64,000 nt of DNA from Chloranthus sessilifolius (Eukaryota > Streptophyta > Magnoliopsida > Chloranthales > Chloranthaceae). The notes under the pieces were generated by a model. The model saw only the letters and a program-made list of their open reading frames with translations. It did not search any database and was not told the origin of the DNA. A program made the position numbers and the translations under genes. The stretch is taken from assembly GCA_021018995.1 (NCBI GenBank), contig CM037590.1, forward strand, positions 67,241,597 through 67,305,596, given 5' to 3'. Positions 1-12,041 of this stretch are shown in pieces. Within the stretch, counting starts at the first letter, position 1; each line of letters begins with the position of its first letter.

Positions 1-275
1 TAAAAGTAAAGAACCACCGATGATGGCCGACCATCATCGAAACATGGCTCATAACAGAAATCAACGTCAAGTATAAAACTATGATATCCAACTAAAATGG
101 GCCCACAAATTCAAGTCTAACTCTCACCACAAATAAGAAAATCAGTAAGTTCTATACTGGGAAAAACTCCTCAGGAGGAACCTCAAGCTCTTCCTCAGGC
201 ACGTAGTCAGGATCAGTCTCACAGCCCTGAATAGCCACGTCAGTACCTGAACCTGTGACGTATAGTCGGAGTGAA
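1..275 (-). repeat. Truncated family-B LTR stub
   Basis: This stretch matches the family-B LTRs at 13674-13937, 20947-21190 and 61670-61930, including the hairpin with arms CGATGATGG and CCATCATCG. It stops abruptly near 275, where the sequence becomes reverse transcriptase coding DNA of a family-A element. The same join recurs near 13937, so it is the edge of a tandemly repeated unit. The rest of this LTR lies upstream of the window. Confidence 0.8.
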
Positions 276-655
276 CACTACCACAGATTTATCAAGATGT
301 GATTTGAACACCCTGTTCATCGGATCCATGAATGATGTAGGAGCATTGTCAATCCAAACGGCATCACTAAAAACTCATAGTGGCCATAACGCGTTCGAAA
401 CGTAGTCTTGGATATATCTTCCGCCTTGATCTTGAGTTGGTGATAGCCTGACCTCAGATCAATCTTCGAAAAGAACTTTGCACCTTACAACTGATCAAAT
501 AAGTCATCTATTCACGGAAGAGGATAATGATTCTTAATCGTCATCTTGTTGAGCTGCCTATAATCGATACACAGACTCATCGATCCATCTTTCTTTTTCA
601 CAAAAAGAACCGGTGCACCCCAAGGAGAAACACTCGGTCAAATAAAGCCTTTGTC
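276..655 (-). pseudogene. Family-A reverse transcriptase fragment (unit 1)
   Basis: Read on the minus strand this is the N-terminal part of a Ty3/gypsy reverse transcriptase. The segment around 590-640 encodes [16 protein letters not shown], the usual entry to the RT domain, followed by a sequence like [10 protein letters not shown]. The FVDD active-site region is lost because the gene is cut at the join with the LTR stub near 275. A stop follows DKGFI at the protease-RT linker. The same broken fragment is present at 13938-14330. It cannot encode a working enzyme. Confidence 0.8.
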
Positions 656-1275
656 TAACAGCTCCATCCGATATGGAGCTTTGGATAACGGTTCTGTACC
701 TGGCGCTAGCTTAATCACGAACTCAATCTCTCGATCAGGTGGTAATCCAGGTAAGTCCTTTGGAAAGACATCAGGATAATCGCAGACCACCTTGATAAGA
801 GCCAAGTCATTCTTCTTCTCTGTAGAATCTTGCAAGTAGGGCAAATACCCACTACAACCATTCTTCATCATGCGCTCGGCCTTAATGGCTGAAACCAACG
901 GCGCAACCTTGGATTTAACTCCATAGAATCGGAAGGATTTTCGCTTTAGCGGTCGGAAGGTCACTATCTTTCAGAGATACCACGCCGTGATAAGTCGCCA
1001 ACCAATCCATTCCGAGAATGATGTCGAACCCTTCCATGCTCAACGTAATCATGCCCATCGTTCGTGCTCATCAATCATCACGATGACTGACTGACATGCC
1101 GTATCAGTGCATACTGAACTTCCCGTAGGAATCTTTACGTCCAAAATGAAAGCAAGGTTCGGGAGTGATACCTAACTTCTCTGAGAAGGAAGGAGTAATA
1201 AACGAGTGTGTAGACCCAGGGTCTATAAGTACTCGTGCTTCAATTTTTCTCAGGTCGTCTCGACGACTCATCATA
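638..1275 (-). pseudogene. Family-A retropepsin-like protease and linker (unit 1)
   Basis: The minus strand encodes an aspartic protease of Ty3/gypsy type. The catalytic motif LIDPGSTHSF is read near 1205-1235, and the C-terminal half (MEGFD, then a linker ending LLDKGFI) follows. The region around 960-1110 has small deletions compared with 14640-14770 and is frameshifted. The linker shows a deletion that joins APYRM directly to ELLDKGFI. The same deletion is found at 14302-14340 but not in the element at 49835, so the two damaged copies share an ancestor. Confidence 0.75.
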
Positions 1276-1379
1276 AGGGTACCTTTAGTTTAAAAAGTAT
1301 GTTAATTATATGTAATGATTCCAATGTGGTTTTAACATAATTGCTTGAATGAATTTAAACATTAAATAATAGAATCAAT

Positions 1380-2698
1380 GCATAATGGACATCTCAACTT
1401 TAATGATACCTTAGATTACGTCATTCGACGTTTGGGTATCCTGTACACTCACCGCATAAGCTCGACCTTGAACTGTAGGTCGCGTCGACTTTTGCGTAGA
1501 GACTGTCGTAGTCCGTCCTTTCTCAACGGTAGGACAATCCTTGATCATGTGACCAACCTGTCCACACCTGAAGCATCCTCCAGTGTTTCATCGGAAATCC
1601 TCCATCTTATGTGGTTTCCCACATCTTGCACACACTGGGGTAGACACAGGAGTAATAGCTGATCCTCACGTTGAACCCTGGGCCACAAAAGCTCCACTCG
1701 CAGTAGTGCTTCCGGCTCTGAAAGGTCCCCCTGGTGATGAACTCTGTGGTCTCTAATAGGAAGACATCACTGGTCCTGAAGCAATATCCGGTCTGGAATA
1801 CGATGGCTGACTAGGGTAGGGAGGAGGTTTAGAGAACCTCGACTTTTTGTTCACCTGCTCTGAAGCACTCTGCTGTCCCTCGCCAAACTGATTTTTATTT
1901 CCCTACTTTTGCCTCAAGTACTGTTTTTGAACGTCTTCCTCTGCAATGAGGGCCTTAGACATGACACCTGCATACGTCTCCATCTCCCACATCGACACCC
2001 TCTCCTGAATGTTTGGCCTCAAACCTCTAAAATTCTCGAGTCCTCATCACCAATGGCCACGGTAAGGCTGAAAACCAGAAAGTCAATCAAATTCTCGCAC
2101 CATACCACGCACGACATCTCATTCTCGCTTCAACTCAATAAATTGTACTTCCACGACACGCATAATCTTGAAAATCTTGATCGTTGAACGGCTCCACGAA
2201 CTATGCCCAAGTCCATGGTGTATTGGGGTAGTCCTGCTCTCTCATCCTGGAAACAGACTTCCACCACCGGCTGGCCTCACCCAAAAGTTTAAAGGATGCC
2301 CAGCGTACTTTCTCGACATCTGTACACTGCAACACCTCAAATATCTTCTCAATCTCATCATGCCATGCCTCGGCCTCCATAGGATCCGTCTGCCCTGAGA
2401 ATGTAGGAAGTCTCATCCTCCAAAACTCTGCGAATCCTCCTGGCTGATGTCTGGCTACCAGCATCTCTATCTGTCGGTCGATGACTGCTGTCTGCTGAGC
2501 CATGTTAGTGGCCAAGGCTGCCAACAACTCGTCAACATTTCCCCCTTCTTGCCTAGCAGCTCCCAAAGGATCTACATTAGGGCCAGATGCAACTCGCCCT
2601 CTGCCATATGAGGTGCCTACGCCCTCATCTATCTCTTCGATGCGAGCCGTACGAGGTCCCTCTATACCTCGGCCTCTGCCTCTAAACCGTGGAGGCAT
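1380..2698 (-). pseudogene. Family-A gag (unit 1), broken
   Basis: The minus-strand start MPPRFRGRGRG at 2698 opens a Gag polyprotein. Its capsid region contains EAEAW and IFEVLQCTDVEKVRW, typical of plant chromoviruses. A stop after NTPWTWA (near 2201) ends the longest frame. Downstream, frameshifted pieces lead to a zinc knuckle of CCHC type (CFRCG then GHMIKDC) near 1525-1580, which would bind element RNA during packaging. The same stop after WTWA occurs in unit 2 at 15882, but not in the element at 51404, where that reading frame continues. Confidence 0.8.
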
Positions 2699-2796
2699 GT
2701 TGATCTGTCATTGTTGAAAAACAATAACAATAGATCAGTATTGATTGTTAAAACAATCCAATCCCTTAGTCCTAAGACTCTGAACCTAGAGCCTTC

Positions 2797-2808
2797 CTCT
2801 AATACCAA
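2797..2808 (-). other. Primer binding site, family A (unit 1)
   Basis: The minus strand reads TGGTATTAGAG immediately inside the LTR. It differs by a single base from the initiator-methionine tRNA complement TGGTATCAGAG. Its place next to the LTR end at 2810 shows that this LTR is the 5' LTR of a minus-strand element. Confidence 0.75.
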
Positions 2809-4075
2809 CTGTGACGACCCGACTTTTCCAATCCCTAAGGTATAGGAAAGGTCGGTTCATCAACTTACTGATTTCTCAATAAGCCGTAATAAACAGAAGC
2901 CGACAACATAACAAAGATCTAAAGACAGAGGCAAAGCATATAATATTACAAAACAAAAGCTTTCTATAACAAAAATATATCACTGTGAGGAATCAAGAAG
3001 AACCACCGGTGATGGCCAATCCAACACCTAAAATAGTGGTTCACAATAATGGTTCCTCGAGTGATATCAAAAGAACCAAAATAATGGCCTAGGGCCCAAT
3101 ATTCAAAATAATATTCTGGCAAAAGTACCAAAAATAAGGAATCCAGGATCAAGGGAAAAACTCCTCAGCTGGTATGTCCAATTCCTTCTCGGGAATGTAA
3201 TCGGAGTCCTCCAGATCCTCTGATCCAAGGTCAGTCTCAGCACCTGTGACGTATAGTCGGGGGTGAGCTAACAGCAAAGCCCAATAGAGGAAACAGATCT
3301 ATTTGCATTTTATTATAAGTAAAGGTTTTCAAAAGATAGAAGTCGGATCAAATATGATTTTCAAATGATGCTTTGCAACTAAAATTCCAGTTCTAATCCT
3401 GAGTCAAAACTGATAACGTGAGTCTAATGTGCTTGAAATCTACGGAATTAGCATGCTTCTTGTCTTAAATTTATAACTTAATTTTATCTCTCAAATTTAG
3501 CAGACTATGTAACCGATGGGAAAATCCTACTCACCATCGTCGTTCATGAACCCATTTTCTGAAGTGCAACAAGCCCCTACGCTATGAGGGAAACTTGCGC
3601 CAAAGTAATATCGTCAATACGGTTGGTAGAAATTAGGGCATCGCCCGTATGAACCCCAATAACTTAATACTGATTTTTCGAAGTTCTGATTCAAAGTTCT
3701 GATTCAAAGATTAACTGAGGTTCTAAGGTTCGAATTTCAAAGTTCTCAATCATAACAAAGTTTCCAATTTCAGATTTGTGTCATATATTCAGAGTTTTAT
3801 TCATGCTATGTATAACAGAATTCCAAAATTATGCCTCTTAAATGAAACAGTAAAAAATAGTTTATACATATAATCCAATGCAAATCAAATATAGGGTTCT
3901 CCTACCTCAACAAAGAAGGTTCTAAAGCAAGTACAAGCAGTCCTCACCAAGGACTCCCATTATTCAGAACCTACATATATTAACACTCTCAGTGTTAATA
4001 TAGAACCAAAAATCAAAGCAAAAGCTTGCCGAAAAAAATCCGACAAAAATTTCAAATGCCAGAAACAGGGCAGAA

Positions 4076-4325
4076 TTCGATGGTCGAATTCAATTTCGAC
4101 CCTCGAATTTCAAAAAAAAACTCATCAGTCACAAAAACCTAAAAATCGACCCTCGATTTTCAATTCGATGGTCGATTTCCAAATTCGACCCTCGAATTGG
4201 AAATCGACCCTCGATTTCCAAAAAATTACATCAAGCACTAAAAATATAGATTTCGACTGTCGATTTTCAAATCGATGGTCGAATTCCAATTTCGACCCTC
4301 GATTTGAAAATCGACCCTCAAATTT
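4076..4325 (-). repeat. Palindrome array of the family-A LTR
   Basis: Units of the form AATTCGATGGTCGAATT and AAATCGACCCTCGATTT follow one another. Each is an imperfect palindrome with TCGA arms around a short centre (ATGG or CCC). Equivalent arrays are at 6157-6300, 17780-18045, 19886-20050, 43315-43585 and 53380-53640. Confidence 0.85.
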
Positions 4326-4804
4326 CTCTGATTCTGTGGCTGTCAACTTTTCATGACTTGATTCTTTCTCTCATATTCAACCACAACCATCTAATTTATA
4401 ATTAACCCTACTTATTCAAATCTAAACAAAACATAAATTAAATTGACACAAGGAGGTTTCAAGGACCTACCTCTTGTGGTTTAAATCGTTCCTTCCGTTG
4501 CACCAATTAACACACCGAAACTCATCTCCAAAGCTCAACGATTTAGATCTTCAAATCAGTTCATACTCATAAAGAGGTGGTCACCGCCTCATCAACAACA
4601 AAATCATAAAGAACTTCTCACTGTCCACATCTCTCTTCTCTTTCAATAATTCAAATTGATCCGAATTCAAGCACAAGGCTAACTAATGGTTGAGAGGGGG
4701 AGAGGAATCCTCAAGCTCTCAAGATCTAAAGATCAATGGCATGGAAAATGGTTGCAACTTTAATTCAAACAAGAGAGAGAAGTGTAACTTCTCTTTCAAT
4801 CTCT

Positions 4805-4810
4805 CTTATA
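4805..4810 (-). promoter_or_regulatory. Probable TATA box, family-A LTR
   Basis: TATAAG on the minus strand lies 269 bases from the LTR start and is followed by a GA-rich stretch. LTRs of all three families have the same motif at nearly the same offset. The assignment rests on this conservation. Confidence 0.5.
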
Positions 4811-5079
4811 ACCAAAAGCCAAGCAAATATAATATCTAGATTTTATAATTTTACAACTTATCCACTTAAGTTGAAAAATTATCCAGAGCTAAACACAAAC
4901 ACCAACGCTATTGTGTGAGTCATCGATTACATGACTTGCACACCTCTCAAGACAAAATCCTTTTGCCACAAGTCTTATCATAGCCTTAGCTTACCAAAAA
5001 TCCAAAAATATTCCTCAACAATTTTCGGACATGCTTACCGAGGTAAACAAAAATAAGCCAAAATATCTGGGATATTACA

Positions 5080-5417
5080 GTTCAAGTCTCACAAGATCTA
5101 GAATTAAAGTGAGGCAAGGCCTTAGAGCTTGTAAATTTTCAACGAGAGAGAGAAATTAAACTTCTCTTTCAATCTCTCTTATAACTTAAAACCAAACAAA
5201 TTAATATCTAGATTTTATCTTTTTACAACTTATCTACTTAATTTGCAAAATATCCCATGTTGAACACATACACCAATCCTATTGTGTAAGTCATCGCTTA
5301 CATGACTTACACACATCTTCCGACAAATTTCTTTTGCCAGTAGTCTTATCAAACACATAGCTAACCAAAATCCAACAAAAACCCGTAATAATTTCTAGAC
5401 ACGCTCATGAAAATAAG
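5080..5417 (-). repeat. Duplicated end of the family-A LTR (unit 1)
   Basis: Directly after GGATATTACA the last 340 or so bases of the LTR are repeated in the same orientation, including the GA-rich stretch and a second TATA-like CTTATAAC near 5171. The repeat breaks off at ATAAG (5413-5417), where an inverted LTR is inserted. In unit 2 the missing last 27 bases are found at 23784-23810, beyond the insertion. Confidence 0.75.
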
Positions 5418-7052
5418 TGTAATATCCCTGATATTTTTGACATATTTTTCATGTACCTCGGTAAGCGTGTCTGGAAAATATTGTGAAATATTTTATTTTG
5501 ATAAGCTAGGGCTATAATACGACTAATGGTCAAAGGAATTAGCCTAGAGAGGTGTGCAAGTCAAGTAAACAATAGCCTACACAATAGGATACGTGTATGT
5601 GTTCAACATGAAATATTTTGCAAATTTAGATGATAAGTTGTAAACAAAAATATCTATATTTTTGTTAGGAATTGTTTTATCTTATAAGAAAGAGAATTGC
5701 AAGAGAAGTTACACTTCTCCCTCTCGTTTGAATTAGAATTAGCAACTTTTGTTTTGCCTTGCCCTTGATCTTTAGATCTTGAGAGTTTAAAAGTTCCTCT
5801 CTCCATCTCAACCATTGATTAGATTAGTGCTTGAAATCTGATCAGTTTGAATTATTGAAAGAGAAGAGTGATGCGGAGAGTGAGAAAATCTGTGTGATCT
5901 TGTTGATTGATGAGGCTGTAGCCACCCCTTTTCATGGACTGATTTGAAGATCTAAACCTTTGAGCTTGGAGATTTGTTCCGGACGTGAAGCAATGAATTA
6001 AACTACAAGAGGTAGGCCTTTAAACATCCTTTTGTCTTTTGAATTCAATTTATGTTTAGAATGGTATGTGGTGTTTTATTTTTGGATAAGAAGGTTGTGG
6101 TGGAAAAATGAAGAAAAGAGCCCGGAGTTGGGAAAGTTAGCAGCCACAGACCCTGAGAAATTCGACTGTCGATTTGAAAATCGACTGTCGAATTTGGAAT
6201 TCGACTATCGATTTGAAAATCGACGTCGAAATATGTTTTTGTGTGCCTGAAGGAAAGTTTTGAAATTCGTTGGTCGAAATTGAATTCGACCATCGAATTA
6301 TCTGTTCGAGCTTTTGAAAGTTTGTTGGATTTTTATTACGCAAGCTTTTGGTTTGATTTTTTTGGGTTTATATTAACACCGAGTGTTAATATATGTAGGT
6401 TTTGACTATTGGGAGTCCTTGGAGAGGATTGCTTGTACATGTTTTTGGAACTCCCTTGTTAAGGTAGGGGAACCTTGTCTCTAATTTGCATTAAATTATA
6501 AGTATAGCTTGTTTAACTATTTAAATTAAGAGGGGTAAATTTTAGAAATTCTGTTGCACACAGCATAAATAAAATTATGAATATATGATACAATCTGAAA
6601 ATTTAGAAACCTTGTTATAACTAAGCATCTTTGTAATTCGAACCTCAGAACCTCAGTTAAGCTTTGAATCAGAACTTCGAATCAGAACTTTGAAAAATCA
6701 GTATATGTTATGAATAATAAGCCTTGATATGTATTAGCATTTGCATTTGATTTAGGGTTCATACGTACAATGCCCTAGATTCTACCAACCGTATTGATGG
6801 TAATACTTTGGCGCAAGTTTCCCTCATAGCGTAGGGGCTTGTTGCATTTTCGAAATGGGTTCATGAACGACGATGGTTAGTAGAGTTTTCCCATCGGTCA
6901 CGTAGTCCGCTCTCATCCTATAGGAAATTTGGGAGATAAAATTAAGTTATAAATTTAAGACAAGCAGCATGCTAAATCAGAATATTTTGAACACTTTAGA
7001 TTATATTATCAGTTTTGACTCAGGATTAGAACTGGAGATTTAATTTGAAAAG
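5418..7052 (+). repeat. Inverted family-A LTR, interrupted (unit 1)
   Basis: Starting with TGTAATATCC at 5418, this is a family-A LTR in the opposite orientation to its neighbour. It is preceded by the target site ATAAG. It stops at AAAAG (7048-7052), where a family-B element is inserted. Its last 570 bases are absent here because the tandem duplication boundary intervenes. They survive in unit 2 at 23214-23783. It contains a palindrome array (6157-6300) and a hairpin with arms ATTAACAC and GTGTTAAT near 6373. Confidence 0.85.
5683..5688 (+). promoter_or_regulatory. Probable TATA box, inverted family-A LTR
   Basis: TATAAG lies 265 bases after the LTR start at 5418 and is followed by AAAGAGAATTGC. 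The same position is seen in unit 2 (19396-19401). Confidence 0.5.
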
Positions 7053-7881
7053 TGTGACGACCCAACTTTTCCAATCCCTCAGATTTAATTTAAAAAGTTA
7101 TGACTAAAGGCAATATCAGAGTTCGGTGATACCTCGCTCGAGCGATGATAATAGCTCGCTCGAGCGAGCTACATCGACGCGATTTCGCCGGTTTTCACCC
7201 GAATCGAAACCCATACATCCCAAAGCAAAACCCATGGCTAATCTAATGATTTAATCAAAAAGTTTAATTAAAACGTACCTTTAATCTAAGGATTCCTAGA
7301 TTAGAAATGAGTCACGCGAATGGAGCTTCGGAACGAAACCGACGGGTTTTCTCAACGATTCGCGCCGCGATCGATCTCACGAGTTCACAGAGACCACTCC
7401 AACACGCCCCCAATGATCTCAACCTCTCCCAATAGCCAACTACAAATCCAAGGTTGATTCAAGTTATTTCTAAGGTTTAAGTGTTTTCAACAAAGAGGGC
7501 TCTAGAGAAGGAGGTTTTCTAAACCGATCTCTTACGATGATTGAATTAGAGAGAAGACAGAGTTTCACACGGTTGGGTAACTATCCTCTCTTAACAAAAC
7601 CTAATATAATACGAGAATGCAATTCCTTCTTATAATAGGATTGCTCACAAAGTGAAACACACACACACATCTTATGTATTATACACTTCTAATTTTAAAA
7701 CTCATGTCCGGTGTTGGCCGGCTGCACAACACTTTTACGAGGGTCCAAATGGGCTCTAAATTAAAATCTATCCACACAATCACATCTAGATAAAAATCCA
7801 AAACAAATGGTGACGTCGGTTGCTGAGCCGAATACACACACAGGGTCAGTCTAACTCGGGTTCAAAATACGGGTCTTTACA
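7053..7881 (-). repeat. Family-B 3' LTR with a 1.6 kb internal deletion
   Basis: The LTR begins TGTGACGACC at 7053 and ends TCTTTACA at 7881. It is 829 bases long against 2394 for the copy at 20815-23208. The missing part lies just after base 7081. The deletion joint carries 17 bases (7082-7098) that copy the flanking DNA at 7036-7052. It retains the palindrome GCTCGCTCGAGCGAGC near 7152-7167. Confidence 0.85.
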
Positions 7882-7895
7882 TTCTACCCACCTTC
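7882..7895 (-). other. Polypurine tract region, family B
   Basis: The minus strand reads a purine-rich run ending GGGTAGAA directly before the 3' LTR. This is where second-strand DNA synthesis is primed. The equivalent in the right-hand element is 63963-63976. Here the run is interrupted by pyrimidines. Confidence 0.6.
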
Positions 7896-8437
7896 GGAAT
7901 TTTCATCCTCGAAAATGTACGGATAGCTAAACCGAACTGCGGTAAGTCCTTATCCTAACACTAATATAAAGCAAAATCGAAACAGTCTAAAGTCAAAGAA
8001 CATTGGTCGCGATGCGGTAGGCTTCACTAAGCACGCTTTCAAGGGTCGGGATCCGTAGTAACCTGGATGTACTGTGTGTGGCATCCCATACTGCCATAGA
8101 GGATTACATCCGTACATGGATGCATACCTTCCCATGTGTCACGTGCCTGGAAATATACTTCACCATAACACAAACCTAGCACACACACCTACCTCACCCT
8201 TTTGGTAATTATTTGAGTAGAAATTTCAGATGTGAAAATCGAACACTTATTCAAAAGCATGATCACATGCCTGGTAACATGTTCTAACTGATGACACGGG
8301 TTCCAACAGACATACGGTTCTAACCGAGAATGAATAAATATGACATTTAAGATTTTATTGTGTGATCGTTATAGATATATATGTAAAGCATTGATGTTAT
8401 GAACCAATTTAACATTGAAGATTTTGAAGAAATTCTC

Positions 8438-8471
<34 letters not shown>

Positions 8472-8535
8472 AGCAAATTCAAGAATTTAAAGGTACGTAT
8501 GGTTTTCTTATATAACTATAGTTTACAATATACCT
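7896..8535 (-). other. Noncoding tail between integrase and 3' LTR, family B
   Basis: No long ORF is present. A block at 8045-8123 is strongly similar to 44463-44539 of the family-A element, although the families differ elsewhere in this part. A run of about 27 T residues lies at 8440-8466. Confidence 0.6.
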
Positions 8536-10099
8536 TCACTCAAAAAGTTGTGAAAATTGCTCGCGAATCTCTGCTTCACGCTCCCATGTGGCTTCCTCTG
8601 AAGAATGGTTCCGCCACTTCACGAGTATCAAGGGAATGCTCTTTGTCCGTAAGATTTGTTCTTTACGATCCAAGATTCGTATCGGTTCCTCAACCAAGGA
8701 TAGGTCTCCTTGGAGCTCAATGGGCTGGTAGTCCAATACGTGAGTCGGGTCCTTAACATATCTTCGTAACATGGACACATGAAACACGTTGTGCATTTTT
8801 GATAGTTGCGGTGGCAAGGCTACTCGATAGGCAACCTTGCCAACTCGGCCCAATACCTCGAAATGTCCAACATAGCACGGACTCAGCTTCCCACGCTTCC
8901 CAAAATGCATCATGCCTTTTGTAGGAGAGATTTTGACAAATACGTTATCTCCCACCTTAAACTCAACATAGTTCCTTTTCAGATCAGCGTAGCTCTTCTG
9001 ACGACTTTGAGCAATGCGTAGTCTCTCACGGATTAACCAAACTGTCTCGGTTGTATTCTCCACGATCTCGGGACCTAAAATGAGTTTCTCACCCACTTCT
9101 TCCCAATTAAGCGGAGACCTGCACCGTCGTCCATACAAAGCTTCGTAGGGTGCCATGCCGATGCTAGCCTGGTAACTGTTAATGTAGGCGAACTCGATCA
9201 GTGGTAAATGTTGGTCCCATGACCCCTGAAAATCCAGCATGCAAGCACGTAACATATCTTCTATAATCTGATTCACCCTCTCAGTCTGCCCATCGGTCTG
9301 AGGATGGAATATTGTACTGTAATCGAGCCTAGAGCCCATTCCTTCTTGAAATCGTTGCCAAAACTGAGATGTGTACATCGGGTCTCTATCGGATACGATA
9401 CTGACCGGTATACCATGCAGCCTAACTATCTCCTTGATGTATAATTCTGCGAGCTTGTTGGCGATATACGACATATTATAAGGAAGGAAGTGTGCGGACT
9501 TAGTCAATCGATCCACAATGACCTAGATGGCATTGTATTTTCTTAATATTCTTGGCAATCCCAAAACAAAGTCCATAGAAATGGCCTCCCATTTCCACTC
9601 AGGTATCGGTAGTGGTTGTAACAGTCCTGTCGGATTTCGATGATCTACCTTTACTTGCTGACACACAAGACATCTCGAGTCATACATCGCGACATCTTTC
9701 TTTAAACCTCTCCACCAAAAGCTTTTCTTTAAGTCCTGGTACATCTTGGTACTGCCAAGGTGAATAGCGTACATAGACTTATGAGCCTCTTCCAAAATAG
9801 TGTCCCGAGGCTCAGTACTAGTTGGTACGCATACCCGATTTCTAAACAACAAAGTATCATCATCTTTGATAGAAAAATCTATTTTGCTTCCCCCAATCAC
9901 ATCCCGTCTGATAGCCATAAGTTCATCATCCGTCATCTGAAGTCTACGAATGTTCTCATAGAGGGTGGACCGAATCACCAGTGTAGCCATTAACGCACCT
10001 GAACCTTTTACGTCAAATCTCATGCTACTTAGAGCCATATCTTCCAATAGATGCCATCTTCGCACCCTTGCGGTGAGATGTGATAATCGAAAGCAGAAC
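8536..10099 (-). pseudogene. Family-B integrase with chromodomain
   Basis: Integrase cuts and joins the element DNA into the genome. Read on the minus strand, an HHCC zinc finger comes first (HKSMYAIH, then CLVC). The catalytic core follows, with Asp in MDFVLG, Asp in VSDRDP and Glu in TERVNQ. The C-terminal part ends in a chromodomain (ILDRKEQILRTK ... LVKWRNHSSEEATWE), which in chromoviruses is thought to direct insertion to heterochromatin. The last 326 codons (9516-8536) are open. One stop after NAI at 9523-9525 breaks the core upstream of RLTKSAHF. Confidence 0.88.
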
Positions 10100-11270
10100 T
10101 TTCGACTTAACGCATCTGCCACTACGTTTGCTTTCTCGGGGTGGTACTGGATGGTACAATCATAATCTTTCAAGAACTCCATCCATCGACGCTGTCTCAT
10201 ATTTAACTCCTTTTGTGAGAAGAGATACTTGAGGCTCTTATGATCGGTAAATATATCGAAGGTCTACCCATACAGGTAATGCCTCCAGATCTTCAGAGCA
10301 AAAATCACTGCTGCCAACTCAAGATCATACGTCGGATAATTCTTCTCATGGTCTTTTAGCTGTCTAGACCCATAAGCAATGACTCTCTCATTCTGGTTAA
10401 GCACACAGCCTAAACCCCCATATGATGCATCACTGTATACTGCAAAGTCTCCCCCTCGATGGTATAGCAATCGGAGCAGTAGTCAATCGTTTCTTGAGTT
10501 CCTGAAAACTTTGCTCACACTGCTCTGTCCAATCAAATTTAGTATTCTTCTTCGTAAGTTGTGTAAGAGGACCTGATATCTTGGAGAAGCCCTCCACAAA
10601 CCTTCTGTAGTATCCTGCCAAACCAAGGAAACTACGAACCTCCGTAACGGTCTTTGGCTGTTCCCAATTCATCACTGACTCAATCTTTGCTGGGTCAACT
10701 GTAATACCGGTCTCAGAGATAACATGGCCTAGGAAACTGACTGGCTCAAGCTAAAACTCATACTTACTAAGTTTTGCATATAACTGATGGTCTCTAAGGG
10801 TTTGTAGAGCCACTCGCAGATGTTGCTCATGTTCTTCTCACGTCTTTGAATAGATGAGGATGTCATCTACAAAAACCACTACAGACTTGTCCAAATGTGA
10901 TTTGAATATCCGGTTCATCAAGTCCATAAATGACGCGGGTGCATTTGTCAACCCAAATGGCATGACCAAGAACTCGTAGTGCCCATATCGGGTTCTGAAC
11001 GCTGTCTTCTGAATGTCTTCAGACTTAACTTTCAACTGATGGTAGCCTGACCTCAAGTCGATCTTCGAGAAGAACCTTGCTCCTTGTAACTGATCGAACA
11101 TATCATCAATTCTTGGAAGTGGATAACGGTTCTTAATTGTCAACTTATTTAGCTGGCGGTAATCGATGCAAAGCCGCATTGAACCGTCTTTCTTCTTTAC
11201 AAATAGAACCGGTGCTCCCCAGGGTGACACACTCGGTCTGATAAAGCCCTTATCTAGCAGTTCCTAAAGT
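10100..11270 (-). pseudogene. Family-B reverse transcriptase and RNase H
   Basis: The minus strand encodes [26 protein letters not shown] and the active site [12 protein letters not shown] near 10840-10870. RNase H follows, with [13 protein letters not shown] and the downstream DHKSL motif, ending at ADALSR near 10090. Stops occur after YSKT (10838) and after HYLYG (10264), and a frameshift lies near 10465 between the RT thumb/connection and RNase H. The domains are whole in order but no continuous frame remains. Confidence 0.86.
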
Positions 11271-11950
11271 TTCTCCTTCAACTCTTTCAATTTTGCAGGC
11301 GTCATTCGATACGGAGCTTTTGATACTGGTTCAGTACCCGGTGCTAACTCAATCGCAAACTCAATCGCAAACTCAATCTCCCTGTCAGGTGCTAATTCAG
11401 GTAGATCTTCAGGAAAAACATCTTAATACTCGCAAGCAATCGTAATATCTGCAATATTTTTCTTCTCCTCCTTATGATCTTGCAAGTATGCCAGATAACC
11501 ACAACACCCGTTCCTCATCATACGGTCCGCTTGAATGGCAGAGATAAACGGTATCACACAAGATTTGACTCTGCAAAATCGAAAAAAATTTCTCTTCGGC
11601 GGGCGGAATGTTACAATCTTTCGAAGATAATCCACGCTCGCATGGTAAGTAGATAACCAATCCATCCCTAGTATCACGTCGAACCCTTCCATGCTCAAAA
11701 TGATCAAATCAGCCACTGTCTCATGGTCTTCGATCATCACAATCACTGATTGACACATGGTATCGGTGCTCACTGAGTTACCCGTAGGAACTGACACTGC
11801 CAATGAAATCAAGGGCCTTGGGAATGATGCCCAACTTCTCAGCGAACAATAGAGTAATAAAAGAATATGTAGACCCGGGGTCTATCAACACTCGCGCTTC
11901 AGTTTTTCTTACATCGCTCCCCCGATGCATAAAAAGGGTACCTTAGTTTA
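11271..11950 (-). pseudogene. Family-B protease and linker to RT
   Basis: A retropepsin-like protease, which would process the polyprotein. The catalytic LIDPGS is read near 11872-11892, followed by a frameshift and then an open stretch of 129 codons (11812-11423) with GFDVILGMDWL. A stop after ACEY at 11423 and another before ELLDKGFI break the linker. A short in-frame duplication near 11350-11385 repeats EFAI. Confidence 0.8.
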
Positions 11951-12041
11951 GACAAGCGTTTCAATTAAAATTTTCTAAGTATGTGTGTTCATCCATAACT
12001 TATTAAGCAATTATATATAACAAATAAAATAAGAAGGCATC

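Larger units (their letters stand above)
2810..5079 (-). repeat. Family-A 5' LTR (unit 1)
   Basis: This LTR runs from TGTGACGACC at 2810 to GGATATTACA at 5079 on the plus strand, so it is TG...CA bounded. The element reads on the minus strand. It holds a palindrome-rich array (about 4076-4325), a TATA box (4805-4810), and a hairpin (3008-3028). It aligns throughout with 16491-18782 and with the paired LTRs at 41997 and 52063, the last two being more diverged. The 3' LTR partner is missing because the element is cut in its RT gene. Confidence 0.88.

Noticed and set aside
4125-4356. ORFs over the TCGA palindrome arrays on both strands (also at 6032-6343, 17872-18105, 19759-20157, 43348-43677 and 53417-53743)
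   Set aside because: The repeated units contain no stop in several frames, so open frames arise on both strands by repetition. Codons are dictated by the repeat.
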